DNA of 23,069 nt from Pseudomonadota bacterium (GTDB lineage Bacteria > Pseudomonadota > Gammaproteobacteria > Pseudomonadales > Azotimanducaceae), in assembly GCA_009936895.1 (NCBI GenBank), contig JAACDS010000228.1, positions 1 through 23,069 of the forward strand, written 5' to 3'. Below are positions 15,039-23,069 of this stretch, in pieces. The position numbers were made by a program, and so were the translations under genes. Under the pieces are notes generated by a model. The model saw only the letters and a list, made by a program, of their open reading frames with translations. It searched no databases and had not been told where the DNA came from. Numbering within the stretch: the stretch's first letter is position 1; each line of letters begins with the position of its first letter.

Positions 15039-15902
15039 TCAGTCACTTCCTGATCCGCTGGCGTATTTGGCAGCGTCATCTTGGCCCAGACGGAATGCAG
15101 CGTCGACGTCCGTAGCGCCTGTGCAGCCCCATGTGGCCACGGGTATGGGCCGGCTCGGTTGAACGTAGGTACCACCAAAGTAGTTGAAGGTGAGTGGTCG
15201 ATCACTGTGATGACGCGTCAAAAGTGTGAGACAAGCCAAGGGCTCTTTTGAACTGGCGTTAAGAAAGCTGGGACTGGAACAGAGGTAGCCGCCGTCGAAA
15301 TAGGTTTTGCCCTTGTACTCTCGGCCTGAGACGAAGGGCGCGGCAGCGGCGGTCGCCTCAAGGCAGCGCAGGGCTTGAAGCAAATTTTCGCATTGAGACA
15401 GGTCAAGAAAGTCTGCGGTCAGTACGGCCAATTTGCGAGGTAGGGGCTGTGTTTTGGGCCACTTCACGTTGTCTCGATTCATCAGATAGCGGCAGGCGGC
15501 TGTGAGTACGGTCCAGTGTTTTCTGCGTTGATTGTCGAGTTTGGCGACCGATACCTTAAAAGTAGAGTTTTGCAGCTTTAGAAATTCCGCCGGTCCTAAG
15601 AATTCTCTAAGCCACTGGGGATAGATAGTGTTTTGCGCAAAGCGTGGTTTAGATAAATATTTTCTGTGCGTCCAATGAACAATTTTGAGATTTTCGTTGT
15701 ACAGCTCTTTGCAGGCGCGAAGCGCCTCGTGGGTGGTTTCTGTGATTAAGGCTGCCGCGATGCCAGCCCCGGCGCTGCAGGCGATCACGGACTGCGGCAT
15801 CTCCCAGTCCATTCGTTGCAGCGCTGAGACGAAACCGGCTTGCCACCAACATCGGTTGCCACCACCGGTAAACGCGATTGTGTGGAAGTTGCGGCTGTAC
15901 AT
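15039..15902 (-). CDS. Patatin-like phospholipase family protein
   Basis: Probable lipid acyl hydrolase with a Ser-Asp dyad. The 287-residue product has the oxyanion loop TGGGNRCWWQAGF (12-24), the nucleophile Ser43 in IACSAGAGIAAA and Asp202 in FDGGY. The elbow reads ACSAG rather than the common GxSxG; the other features are intact, so it is probably active. I see no signal peptide or membrane segment, so it should be cytosolic. GGAG lies five to six bases before the ATG. Substrate and partners are unknown. It sits between hisE and ubiB, where Pseudomonas has hisI. It is the only gene in the window that does not belong to the common core set. Confidence 0.85.
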   Translation of the reverse strand: MYSRNFHTIAFTGGGNRCWWQAGFVSALQRMDWEMPQSVIACSAGAGIAAALITETTHEALRACKELYNENLKIVHWTHRKYLSKPRFAQNTIYPQWLREFLGPAEFLKLQNSTFKVSVAKLDNQRRKHWTVLTAACRYLMNRDNVKWPKTQPLPRKLAVLTADFLDLSQCENLLQALRCLEATAAAAPFVSGREYKGKTYFDGGYLCSSPSFLNASSKEPLACLTLLTRHHSDRPLTFNYFGGTYVQPSRPIPVATWGCTGATDVDAAFRLGQDDAAKYASGSGSD

Positions 15903-16026
15903 TGAGGCTCCAGTCGTTTGACGTCATCTCATGCTAGCGAGTTTGCATTGGGTGGCTGGCGTTCACGGTTGAGTGAGGCCAAATGACAGACAGACGGTAT
16001 GTTTGGGAGTCAAGCAGAGCGATTTG

Positions 16027-17586
16027 CTAGTTCGAAAACCATACAGCGACGGCAGCAACCGTTGCGATTGCCAGCCACCAACGCCGTCGCCGGCTGCGCC
16101 GCTGCATGTGCTGTAACCGGTCACCCAGTTCTTGCAGGTCTTTTTCCTGATGTGCCAACTGTTTGCGCAGATCAATGGTCTGGGTGTCATCAAGCAAACT
16201 GGGTAGCCGATGCAGTTCGCTCCACAGCTTCGGGCCTTGGTTCAGAAGTTTGCCGATAACGGCGACGGCACCGAGATTGCGAACCGCCCAGCGCCGCATG
16301 AAGGGTTCGGCTGTCTCCCACAGATCCAGCTGAGGATACAGTTGACGGCCCAAACCCTCGACATACAGTAGAGTCTTTTGCAGTAGGACGAGCTGAGGCT
16401 GCACCTGCATGCCAAATTCTCGCGCTGCCTCCAGCAGCTCCGTCATAAACGCCGCGAAGGATATCTCGCTGAGTGGCTTGGCAAAGATGGGATCGCATAC
16501 CGAACGAATCACTTGCTCAAAGGCATCGGCGTCGGTGTCTGCTGGTATCCAGCCGGAGCGCAGGTGCAGGTTGACGATTTGTCGGTAGTCTCGAGCAAAG
16601 AATGCGATCAGATTCTGTGCGATATAGGACTGGTCGGACTCGCTCAAGCTGCCAATGATGGCGCAATCTAAGGCGATCCATCTTGGGTCGTTGGGGTTGG
16701 TGATGTCGACGAAAACATTGCCGGGATGCATATCGGCATGAAAAAAATTGTCATCAAAAACTTGTGTGAAAAACGTTTCGACGCCCTTGTGTGCTAACAC
16801 TTTGAAGTCGACTCCAGCCTCGCGAAGCCGATCCAGCTCGCCTATGGAGGGGGCGTCAATACGCTCCATCACCAGCAGGTTTTCTCGGGTGAACCGAGGG
16901 TAGAGCCGGGGAACGAAGAGCAGGGGCGAATCCGCGAAATTGCGTCGCAGCTGTATTTGATTGCGCGCCTCCAAAAACATCGACAGCTCTGCCAGCATTA
17001 CGACCAGTTGGTCACGCATGATTTGTTGCAGGTGCAGTTGTTGAAGAATGGGCAGACGCCCAGCCAACCATTCTGCCAGCTCGATCAGTGCGCCCATCTC
17101 ACGGCGGATTTGGCTTCCGATATGGGGCCGAACCACCTTGATCACAACGGCTTCACCTGTGACCAATTGGGCACCGTGCACCTGTGCGATGGAAGCGCTG
17201 GCGATGGGCCGGGATTCGATGTGCTCAAACGCCGGCAGCGCCTGTTCCCCCAAGGATTGCTGAATGATCTCCATGGCGTCTCGCTCTGCAAACGGTGGCA
17301 CGCGATCTTGGAGTTGCGCCAGACCCTGACAAATTGCGTGACCAAAAATATCGGGACGTGTGGACAGTAATTGTCCTAGCTTGATGTACACCGGTCCTCG
17401 AGATGCCAATGCCGCCGCCAGCTGAGCCGGCATATCCTTGGGGGCAGGTAGGACAAGCCTCAGCACGGTCAACAGCCCTCGGGTCATTGGGCTGGGTATG
17501 TGCTGGGTTGGAATCAGATGATGTAACCGGAAGCGCAGAAACACACCAGCCAGTCCCAGCAGGTAGCGCAGAGTCGACAGGGGCAT
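16027..17586 (-). CDS. ubiB: Ubiquinone biosynthesis accessory ATPase UbiB
   Basis: Atypical protein-kinase-like ATPase needed for ubiquinone synthesis, thought to act on the lipid intermediates at the membrane. The 519-residue product has the KxGQ motif (KLGQLLSTRPD, Lys69), the Ala-rich loop ASASIAQVH (129-137), the lysine in VVIKVVRP (Lys150), HADMHPGN (283-290) and the metal motif as LDCAIIG (306-312). It ends in a basic stretch and one hydrophobic helix (about 503-517). Its ATG shares one base with the ubiJ stop (TGATG), so translation is coupled. The order ubiE-ubiJ-ubiB is the conserved gammaproteobacterial one. Confidence 0.96.
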   Translation of the reverse strand: MPLSTLRYLLGLAGVFLRFRLHHLIPTQHIPSPMTRGLLTVLRLVLPAPKDMPAQLAAALASRGPVYIKLGQLLSTRPDIFGHAICQGLAQLQDRVPPFAERDAMEIIQQSLGEQALPAFEHIESRPIASASIAQVHGAQLVTGEAVVIKVVRPHIGSQIRREMGALIELAEWLAGRLPILQQLHLQQIMRDQLVVMLAELSMFLEARNQIQLRRNFADSPLLFVPRLYPRFTRENLLVMERIDAPSIGELDRLREAGVDFKVLAHKGVETFFTQVFDDNFFHADMHPGNVFVDITNPNDPRWIALDCAIIGSLSESDQSYIAQNLIAFFARDYRQIVNLHLRSGWIPADTDADAFEQVIRSVCDPIFAKPLSEISFAAFMTELLEAAREFGMQVQPQLVLLQKTLLYVEGLGRQLYPQLDLWETAEPFMRRWAVRNLGAVAVIGKLLNQGPKLWSELHRLPSLLDDTQTIDLRKQLAHQEKDLQELGDRLQHMQRRSRRRRWWLAIATVAAVAVWFSN

Positions 17587-18206
17587 CAGTCTTTGATGCC
17601 TTGGTGTTCGTATTGGCCGAGCTTTGCCTGTAGCCGATCCACTCGCAGCCGAAGTTGGTCTATTCGGTCGTGCAGCTGATCGGCTTCTGGTTCGGTAGAG
17701 TAACGGGCCGCCATGTAAGACTGGGCTTTTTCCTGGGCCTCACGACCTGAACTGCTGAACAACTCGTTCAATGTGGCGGCGCCAAGCTCCAGCAAGGCGG
17801 CTGCGCGCTGGGCCTTATCGTTGCCGATAACATTTGCTAAAGGTTTCACCAAGTCAGGACTAAAGGCGCTGGTCAGAGCCTGAAGTTGCATCAGCAGAGT
17901 TGCGTCACCGTCAATCTCAACGGGATCCGTACTTCGGCCGGTGAGCAGGGTTTGCAACAGTGCCTTGGGGCTGCCGGTGATTGCGACGTTTGGTTTGCTC
18001 CCGGGCCCGATTCGTAAATCAACATGATCCTTGGCCAGCACGAGATGCCATGTCAGATCTGGTTCCAGGCAGTGAATTTCTATGACCTGCCCGGCGAATG
18101 CCTCGAACTGTCGTGCAGTCTGGGGATCGAGAGTCAGGGCCTGCTCACTGAATTGGGCAATCAGGCGTCTCAGCCCAAGCAGGAAAGTGTCTGTGCCGTC
18201 ACGCAT
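17586..18206 (-). CDS. ubiJ: Ubiquinone biosynthesis accessory factor UbiJ
   Basis: Lipid-binding scaffold of the cytosolic Ubi complex. The product has about 206 residues: an SCP2 domain (about 15-120, with WHLVLAKDHVDLRIG and NVAITGSPKALL) and a C-terminal coiled coil that ends DRIDQLRLRVDRLQAKLG. The ATG at 18206 lies five bases after the ubiE stop; a TTG directly before it is possible but less likely. The weakly conserved sequence is normal for the family, and the location between ubiE and ubiB settles the call. Confidence 0.93.
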   Translation of the reverse strand: MRDGTDTFLLGLRRLIAQFSEQALTLDPQTARQFEAFAGQVIEIHCLEPDLTWHLVLAKDHVDLRIGPGSKPNVAITGSPKALLQTLLTGRSTDPVEIDGDATLLMQLQALTSAFSPDLVKPLANVIGNDKAQRAAALLELGAATLNELFSSSGREAQEKAQSYMAARYSTEPEADQLHDRIDQLRLRVDRLQAKLGQYEHQGIKD

Positions 18207-18211
18207 CAACG

Positions 18212-19003
18212 TCAGCGAGTTGTGCCGGTCTCGGGTTTCATCCCTCGATGAATCGCCGCGATGCCGCCCACGAGATTGTGAAAGTCGGCGTCTACAAATC
18301 CGGCGTCTTCGAACATCTGCTTTAGCGTTTTTTGATTCGGGTGCATACGGATGGACTCTACCAAATACTGGTAGGGCTGAGCGTCACCCACCAGCAGTTT
18401 ACCGACGGGTGGCCATAACGCCTGAAAGGCGCGATACGCGGTGTCGAGAACCGGGTCTGTAGGTTTCGAAAATTCCAGCACCAATAGCGGTGCACCGGGC
18501 TTTAGAACCCGTAGCAGTTCGCCAAGGGCCTGATCTTTGTCTGTGAAGTTGCGAATGCCAAAGCTGATGCAGGCACAGTCGAATGTTTCATCGGCAAATG
18601 GCAATGTCTCGGCTGGTGCCTGACAAAATTGCACCTGCGCCAGACCTTGATTTAACAATCGATTGCGGCCGACCTGCATCATAGGCCTGTTCAGGTCGGT
18701 CAAAACAACCCGACCCTGTTCCCCGACGACAGGGGCAAACAGTGCTGCCATGTCGCCGGTACCCCCGGCCAGGTCAAGTACGTGATGGCCTTCGCGAACG
18801 CCGGACATTTGCAGCACCATACGTTTGAACAGGCGGTGTGTACCCAGCGACATCAGATCGTTCATGAGGTCGTAACGGCCAGCGACGGCTTTGAATACGT
18901 CCCCAACTTTCCGGGTTTTCTCAGCGGGTGAGACGTTTTCGAAGCCGAAGTTGACTTGGTCTTTTTCTGGTTTCGAACGGTCTGTATCGACGGACTCGGT
19001 CAT
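18212..19003 (-). CDS. ubiE: Demethylmenaquinone/2-methoxy-6-polyprenyl-benzoquinol methylase UbiE
   Basis: C-methyltransferase that uses S-adenosylmethionine in ubiquinone (and menaquinone) synthesis. The 263-residue product has the SAM motif VLDLAGGTGDMA (75-86), the family signatures AGRYDLMNDLMSLGTHR and SFGIRNFTD, and the ending AIHRGMKP. The frame stays open upstream to 19255, but that part overlaps the DUF971 gene and does not look like the family. The ATG at 19003 gives the normal length. It starts the ubiE-ubiJ-ubiB unit. Confidence 0.96.
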   Translation of the reverse strand: MTESVDTDRSKPEKDQVNFGFENVSPAEKTRKVGDVFKAVAGRYDLMNDLMSLGTHRLFKRMVLQMSGVREGHHVLDLAGGTGDMAALFAPVVGEQGRVVLTDLNRPMMQVGRNRLLNQGLAQVQFCQAPAETLPFADETFDCACISFGIRNFTDKDQALGELLRVLKPGAPLLVLEFSKPTDPVLDTAYRAFQALWPPVGKLLVGDAQPYQYLVESIRMHPNQKTLKQMFEDAGFVDADFHNLVGGIAAIHRGMKPETGTTR

Positions 19004-19100
19004 CGCTGCAGGTCTTGTGCTTGGCTGGATGCGAACTATAGCGCGGATGCAGCTTTGGTTCCCATCCGCCTTGTCAAGTTCCAAACTTCGGGCTCGGACG

Positions 19101-19481
19101 CTATTTGGGCGTCCACTGGCTGACGGGGATATTGGGCAGTCTGGACGCATTGGCTTGCTTGAGTTCCAGCAGATAGTCCTGCCAGAAGCGATCCTGTTGA
19201 GACCCCATTTCCTGCAGATAGGCCCAGGCGTAGATGCCGCTGTCGTGGCCATCATCGAATGTGATGCGAATGGCGTAGTTCCCGACGGGCTCTATTTGCC
19301 GAATGCCCACGTTCTTTTTACCAGTCTGCAGGGTGCGCTGATCTGCAGAATGCCCTCGTACCTCCGCCGATGGCGAATAGACCCGCAGCAGCTCCGCTGG
19401 AATTTGGTACTGCTCGGTATCCCACTGCAGCTCGAGGGTATGGGCGATCTTGTGGTACGTGATGTGCTTGGGCGGTTGCAT
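19101..19481 (-). CDS. DUF971 (gamma-butyrobetaine hydroxylase-like N-terminal) protein
   Basis: Small protein of about 126 residues containing the DUF971 domain, named for its likeness to the N-terminal zinc-binding domain of gamma-butyrobetaine hydroxylase. The signature is ITFDDGHDSGIYAWAYL near the middle. The cysteine ligands of the hydroxylase form are not evident, and no catalytic domain follows. The ATG at 19481 lies four bases after the hslU stop; an earlier in-frame start at 19517 would overlap hslU by 32 bases. Position after hslVU and before ubiE is common in gammaproteobacteria. No function is established; some relatives are linked to iron-sulfur proteins, which I cannot test here. 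Confidence 0.85.
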   Translation of the reverse strand: MQPPKHITYHKIAHTLELQWDTEQYQIPAELLRVYSPSAEVRGHSADQRTLQTGKKNVGIRQIEPVGNYAIRITFDDGHDSGIYAWAYLQEMGSQQDRFWQDYLLELKQANASRLPNIPVSQWTPK

Positions 19482-19485
19482 AGGG

Positions 19486-20820
19486 TTACAGAATAAACCG
19501 TGAGAGATCGGTGGCACTAACCAGATCGCTCAAATGTGTATTCACGTAGTCTGCATTGATCAAAATATGCTCGCCAGCATGTTCATCGGCAGCAAAAGAT
19601 AGGGGCTCCAACAGGCGCTCCATGACGGTATGCAGGCGTCGCGCGCCGATGTTCTCCGTACCTTCATTCACCTGCCAGGCCAGTTCGGCAATACGCTCGA
19701 TACCGTCGGCATCGAATTCCAGTGACACGTCCTCGGCGGCCATCAGTGCTTGGTATTGCTCGCATAAGCTCGCCTTTGGCTCGGTCAAGATGCGGCGAAA
19801 GTCGTCGGGAGTCAGCGCTTGCAGCTCTACCCGAATCGGCAGGCGACCTTGCAGCTCCGGAATCAGATCTGATGGTTTGGCCAAATGGAACGCACCGGAA
19901 CCGATGAACAAAATATGATCAGTGCTGATGGCTCCATACTTGGTGCTGACCGTGCAGCCCTCGATCAGCGGTAGTAGGTCGCGCTGCACTCCCTCTCGGG
20001 ACACGTCGGTGCCGGAGGTTTCAGAGCGTTTGGCGACCTTGTCCAGTTCGTCGATAAAGACGATGCCGGTTTGTTCGACGGCGTCTACCGCCTTGCTGCG
20101 AATTTCCTCTTCGTTGATCAGGCGGCCGGCTTCTTCATCTTGCAGTCGTTTGCGGGCTTCCTTAATGCTCAAGCGCTGTTCTTGTTTTTTGCCCTGACCC
20201 AAATTCGAAAACATGTTTTGCAGTTGGCTGGTCATTTCTTCCATACCGGGAGGTGTCATGATTTCGACCCCAACCGCAATCTGCTCAAGTTCAATATCGA
20301 TCTCTTTGTCGTCCAGCTCGCCTTGACGTAGCTTTTTGCGGAACATCTGGCGGGTCGAGCTTACGGCGGATTCTGCTGTTCCGTCAGTGTTGCGTGGCGG
20401 TGGCAACAAGGCGTCTAAGATTCGCTCCTCGGCCCGATCGCCAGCCTGACTGGCGACTTCCTGCATCTGGTCCTGACGTAGCAGATTGACTGCCGTATCC
20501 GCCAGGTCACGAACGATGGACTCGACGTCGCGGCCCACATACCCCACTTCAGTGAACTTGGTGGCCTCTACTTTGATCAAGGGGGCGTTGGCGAGCTTGG
20601 CCAGTCGGCGCGCAATCTCAGTTTTGCCAACACCGGTTGGGCCGATCATCAGGATATTTTTCGGACTGACTTCATCGCGCAGTTCGGGGTCGAGCTGCAT
20701 GCGTCGCCAGCGGTTGCGTAGGGCAATCGCCACAGCGCGTTTGGCATCGCTCTGACCGACAATGTGTCGATCCAGCTCAGCCGCGATTTGTTTGGGTGTT
20801 AGCGAGTCGTTATTTGGCAT
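19486..20820 (-). CDS. hslU: ATP-dependent protease ATPase subunit HslU (ClpY)
   Basis: Hexameric AAA+ unfoldase that feeds substrates into HslV. The 444-residue product has Walker A IGPTGVGKT (59-67), the pore motif VGYVGRDVES, an intermediate domain, Walker B IVFIDELDKVA and sensor residues in GRLPIRVEL. The C-terminal end DLSRFIL is the tail that inserts into HslV to activate it. The start overlaps the hslV stop by 11 bases, so the pair is translationally coupled. Confidence 0.98.
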   Translation of the reverse strand: MPNNDSLTPKQIAAELDRHIVGQSDAKRAVAIALRNRWRRMQLDPELRDEVSPKNILMIGPTGVGKTEIARRLAKLANAPLIKVEATKFTEVGYVGRDVESIVRDLADTAVNLLRQDQMQEVASQAGDRAEERILDALLPPPRNTDGTAESAVSSTRQMFRKKLRQGELDDKEIDIELEQIAVGVEIMTPPGMEEMTSQLQNMFSNLGQGKKQEQRLSIKEARKRLQDEEAGRLINEEEIRSKAVDAVEQTGIVFIDELDKVAKRSETSGTDVSREGVQRDLLPLIEGCTVSTKYGAISTDHILFIGSGAFHLAKPSDLIPELQGRLPIRVELQALTPDDFRRILTEPKASLCEQYQALMAAEDVSLEFDADGIERIAELAWQVNEGTENIGARRLHTVMERLLEPLSFAADEHAGEHILINADYVNTHLSDLVSATDLSRFIL

Positions 20821-21358
20821 CAGTGGACAGAGTTTCCAGAGTCAGTGAATGGTTTGTGTACACGCAAATGTCGCCAGCAATGGCCATGGCTTTGCGCACC
20901 ACGTCCTCGGGACTGAATTCGGTGTTCTCCGCTAAGGCTGTGGCGGCGGCTCGGGCATAGTTGCCGCCAGAACCGATCGCCAAAACGCCGGCTTCAGGTT
21001 CAATAACGTCGCCATTGCCGCTGATGAGCAACGTTGCGGTCGCGTCGGCAACGATGAGCATGGCTTCCAGTTTGCGAAGTGCCCGATCTGAGCGCCATTC
21101 CTTGGCCAATTCCACCGCTGAACGCGCCAACTGTCCGTGGTACTTTTCCAGCGCTGCTTCAAATTTTTCGAACAGGGTGAACGCGTCCGCCGTGCTACCG
21201 GCGAAGCCTGCGATGACCCGGTCGTGGTGCAGTTTGCGAACCTTGATGGCGTTGCCTTTCATCACCGTGTCGCCCAGTGAGACCTGGCCATCGCCCCCAA
21301 CAGCAACCTGATGTTGGTTTCGGACACTTAAGATAGTGGTGCCGTGAAAAGCTTGCAT
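20810..21358 (-). CDS. hslV: ATP-dependent protease proteolytic subunit HslV (ClpQ)
   Basis: Proteasome-like N-terminal threonine peptidase that forms a dodecamer with HslU. The 182-residue product begins MQAFHGTTILSV. The six residues before Thr7 should be removed to expose the nucleophile, as in relatives with an HG-TT junction. GGDGQVSLGDTVMKG and the glycine-rich AIGSGGNYA segment are typical. GGGGT lies six bases before the ATG. First gene of hslVU. Confidence 0.97.
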   Translation of the reverse strand: MQAFHGTTILSVRNQHQVAVGGDGQVSLGDTVMKGNAIKVRKLHHDRVIAGFAGSTADAFTLFEKFEAALEKYHGQLARSAVELAKEWRSDRALRKLEAMLIVADATATLLISGNGDVIEPEAGVLAIGSGGNYARAAATALAENTEFSPEDVVRKAMAIAGDICVYTNHSLTLETLSTDAK

Positions 21359-21420
21359 AAGCGACCCCGTATTGTGTAGCCGCCAGTGAATGACTTCAGG
21401 CGAATTGAGTAAAAGGGTAG

Positions 21421-21450
21421 ATTAAGATGGCACAAGGGTGGCGTTCTCAA
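21421..21450 (-). promoter_or_regulatory. Possible sigma-70 promoter of hslVU
   Basis: TTGAGA (one mismatch) and CTTAAT (two mismatches) are 18 bases apart on the minus strand, about 60 bases before hslV. A heat-shock sigma-32 promoter would be expected, but I see no convincing CTTGAAA / CCCCAT pair. Confidence 0.35.
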
Positions 21451-21501
21451 TCGGAAAAAACAATATTGCGGCCATTGTCTTGGGAAACAAGGGCTGCGGG
21501 A

Positions 21502-22080
21502 CTACTGCAAAATGACTCCCGAAATCCCCTGTTCGCGTAGCTTGGTGAGTGCCCGATTGGCATCAACGCGACGCTCAAAGGGCCCCAGCATGACTCGATG
21601 CCACTCGCCTGTACTGCTCGTGCCAGTCACAACCGTGGCGGATAAGTTGAGCAGAATCAGTTTGGCGCGTAACTCATGCGCATCACCTTCGTCGCGAAAT
21701 GAAGCCGCCTGGACGCGAAAACTGGGGGGTTTAGCTGTGGGATTTGCTGGCCTGCTTTCATAGGCGGTCGTATCGACCTGAATTTCGCTGTCTTTCAGCA
21801 AGTCCGGGAACTCAAAGGTGACCCTTGGTTTTACTGATGAAGTTTTGGCTGATTCGCGAGCAACGCTGGGCTCAGTGCCGATCCATTCAGGCAAGTACGC
21901 GGCAAGAAGTACGATAATGGCTCCGAAGATTGCGCCGGATGAAAAGCTTGGACCATGGAAGCTGGTGCCTTTTTTGCTGCGGGTAGGTGTTGCTCGGGAC
22001 GATCTTGGCTTGGCCGCAGGGCGGGCTCTTTTTTTGGCGGGTTTTGCAGATTGCCCGCGATTGGCGAAGTCCTTGGTCAT
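21502..22080 (-). CDS. SPOR-domain membrane protein (FtsN-like)
   Basis: Bitopic inner-membrane protein of about 192 residues. It has a basic cytosolic N-terminus rich in Lys, Arg and Ala (about 1-45), one membrane helix (about 49-67), a linker and a C-terminal SPOR domain (about 118-192: FRVQAASFRDEGDAHELRAK to GPFERRVDANRALTKLR). SPOR domains bind glycan strands without peptide stems at the septum. Placement between priA and hslV is that of ftsN in relatives, so a division role is likely; short size and divergence keep the symbol open. The ATG at 22080 is chosen because the upstream open frame lacks family features; an ATG at 22086 is also possible. Confidence 0.85.
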   Translation of the reverse strand: MTKDFANRGQSAKPAKKRARPAAKPRSSRATPTRSKKGTSFHGPSFSSGAIFGAIIVLLAAYLPEWIGTEPSVARESAKTSSVKPRVTFEFPDLLKDSEIQVDTTAYESRPANPTAKPPSFRVQAASFRDEGDAHELRAKLILLNLSATVVTGTSSTGEWHRVMLGPFERRVDANRALTKLREQGISGVILQ

Positions 22081-22180
22081 GCACATCCGATGGTGGCGAT
22101 TAAAAGTAGTACAAGCTCGCCATCCACTATAGCGCGCCTGTGGTTTGATGGCGAAGGCAGAGAGGCTGGCCATTGCTGTT

Positions 22181-23069
22181 TTACATGGCGTCGTAGGGGT
22201 CGACGTCTATGGACCAACGCAGATTCGCGTGGGTCTTGGGTTGCCCCAGCCCGGCAAGTACCCGATGTAGCAAGGGTCTGGTTGTTGCCATGATGATCAG
22301 TTGAAAGCGTGCGCGCTTGGCTAGGCGGGCCATCGGCGCGGGAATAGGTCCCAGCAATTGAACGGATACCTCTCGGCTACTGAGCTCTTGGCTCAGATGG
22401 CCTAGCTGGGCTTTGCACTGCTGTAAGAAGTCTCGCGCCATAGCCGGCTCGAAAGCCTCCGCTCGCAGCATGGCCATAGGTTGCGCTGGCGGTAGGCCTG
22501 CATCGACTCGGCTGGTTAGCTCAGCGTGCGCGAAACCTCTGTAGCCTTGGTCGATTAGCCGCTGCAGTAATGGGTTTTGCGGTTGGTAGGATTGAATCCA
22601 CACTTCCCCAGAGCGTTCGGCTCGGCCTGCCCTGCCAGCCACCTGCACAATCAGCTGGGCCGTGCGCTCGGGGGCACGAAAGTCTGGGCTGAGGAATCCG
22701 GCGTCGGCGGTTACCACGGCTACCAGAGTCACTGCAGGGAAGTGATGCCCTTTGGCGAGCATTTGAGTGCCAACCATGATGCACGGCTTACCCTGCTGTA
22801 TGCGCTCCAGCTGATCGTTTAATTGTCGATTGCTGCGGGTGGTATCGCGATCGACTCGATAGAGCGATACCCCGGGAAAGAGCTCGGCCAAGGCTTCTTC
22901 GGCACGCTGGGTACCCATACCAACAGGTAGCAAATCACCCTGTCCGCAATGTTCGCAGACATCGGGTATTGCAAAGCGAAGATTGCAGTGATGACAAATC
23001 AGTTGCTCAGGTTGGCGATGCAAGGTGAGTTTGGCGTCGCAGTCCGAACATACGCTCTGCCACCCGCAG
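22181..23069 (-). CDS. priA: Primosomal replication helicase PriA, C-terminal part (5' end outside window)
   Basis: PriA restarts stalled replication forks by loading the primosome. About 295 C-terminal residues are in the window. The zinc-binding region is entered at CGWQSVCSDCDAKLTLH and continues with LICHHCN and VCEHCGQG. Helicase motifs follow: VGTQMLAKGHHFPAVTLV (motif V) and APERTAQLIVQVAGRAGRA (motif VI). The frame is open to the window edge, so the gene starts outside; a TTG at 23023 is internal. argS, often found between priA and the ftsN-like gene, is absent; the gap to the SPOR gene is 100 bases. Confidence 0.96.
   Translation of the reverse strand, partial: CGWQSVCSDCDAKLTLHRQPEQLICHHCNLRFAIPDVCEHCGQGDLLPVGMGTQRAEEALAELFPGVSLYRVDRDTTRSNRQLNDQLERIQQGKPCIMVGTQMLAKGHHFPAVTLVAVVTADAGFLSPDFRAPERTAQLIVQVAGRAGRAERSGEVWIQSYQPQNPLLQRLIDQGYRGFAHAELTSRVDAGLPPAQPMAMLRAEAFEPAMARDFLQQCKAQLGHLSQELSSREVSVQLLGPIPAPMARLAKRARFQLIIMATTRPLLHRVLAGLGQPKTHANLRWSIDVDPYDAM

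Noticed and set aside
19049..19084. GGAACTT and TTGACA on the minus strand upstream of ubiE, resembling sigma-E and sigma-70 -35 boxes
   Set aside because: No acceptable -10 box is found at the right distance for either sigma factor.
19004..19255. 84-residue N-terminal extension of ubiE in the same open frame
   Set aside because: The extra part overlaps the DUF971 gene in another frame, has no likeness to UbiE, and the ATG at 19003 gives the family length.
21359..21501. Sigma-32 heat-shock promoter expected before hslV
   Set aside because: The nearest match (CTTGTGC, 12 bases, CCCTTTTA) is poor in both boxes and spacing, so I list only a tentative sigma-70 promoter.

Overview
The window is a 23 kb piece of chromosome from a gammaproteobacterium. 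It is gene-dense and mid-GC, and every gene but one belongs to a conserved core family. The order hisB-hisA / ctp-envC-gpmI / rhodanese-secB / trmL / ntrC-ntrB-glnA / typA / dtd / tatCBA-hisE / ubiB-ubiJ-ubiE / DUF971-hslU-hslV / SPOR / priA is a condensed version of a stretch known from Pseudomonas and relatives. I cannot name a genus. I see no phage, insertion sequence, CRISPR, tRNA or rRNA.

Layout. Positions 1-1139 (+) hold the end of hisB and all of hisA. Positions 1136-4999 (-) hold an S41 C-terminal processing protease, the septal hydrolase activator EnvC and phosphoglycerate mutase GpmI as one tightly packed unit. Positions 5097-6022 (+) hold a membrane rhodanese and SecB. Positions 6019-10315 (-) are the nitrogen-control block: trmL, ntrC, ntrB and a glutamine synthetase. 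typA and dtd follow on the + strand (10816-13122). From 13128 to the end everything is on the - strand: tatABC with hisE upstream, a patatin-like lipase, the ubiquinone genes ubiE-ubiJ-ubiB, a DUF971 protein, the HslVU protease, a SPOR-domain protein and the 5' part of priA.

Most interesting region: 6499-10620. The glutamine synthetase in the glnA-ntrBC position is not the usual ~470-residue GSI. It is a 337-residue eukaryotic-type GSII. Upstream of it lies a textbook sigma-54 promoter (GG-N10-GC), a perfect palindromic NtrC site about 94 bp upstream of the inferred start, and a second, weaker site about 135 bp upstream. Another NtrC-like site overlaps a possible ntrB promoter between glnA and ntrB, which suggests autorepression. 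ntrC carries a single-base deletion in a T run in its Walker B motif. This is either a sequencing error or a recent lesion that would disable the activator.

Second theme: the histidine genes have gaps. hisH is absent between hisB and hisA, hisF does not follow hisA, and hisI is absent beside hisE, where a patatin-like gene is found before ubiB. argS and grxC are also missing from places where relatives often have them. Convergent genes are packed so closely that two pairs share their stop codons in a CTAA tetranucleotide.
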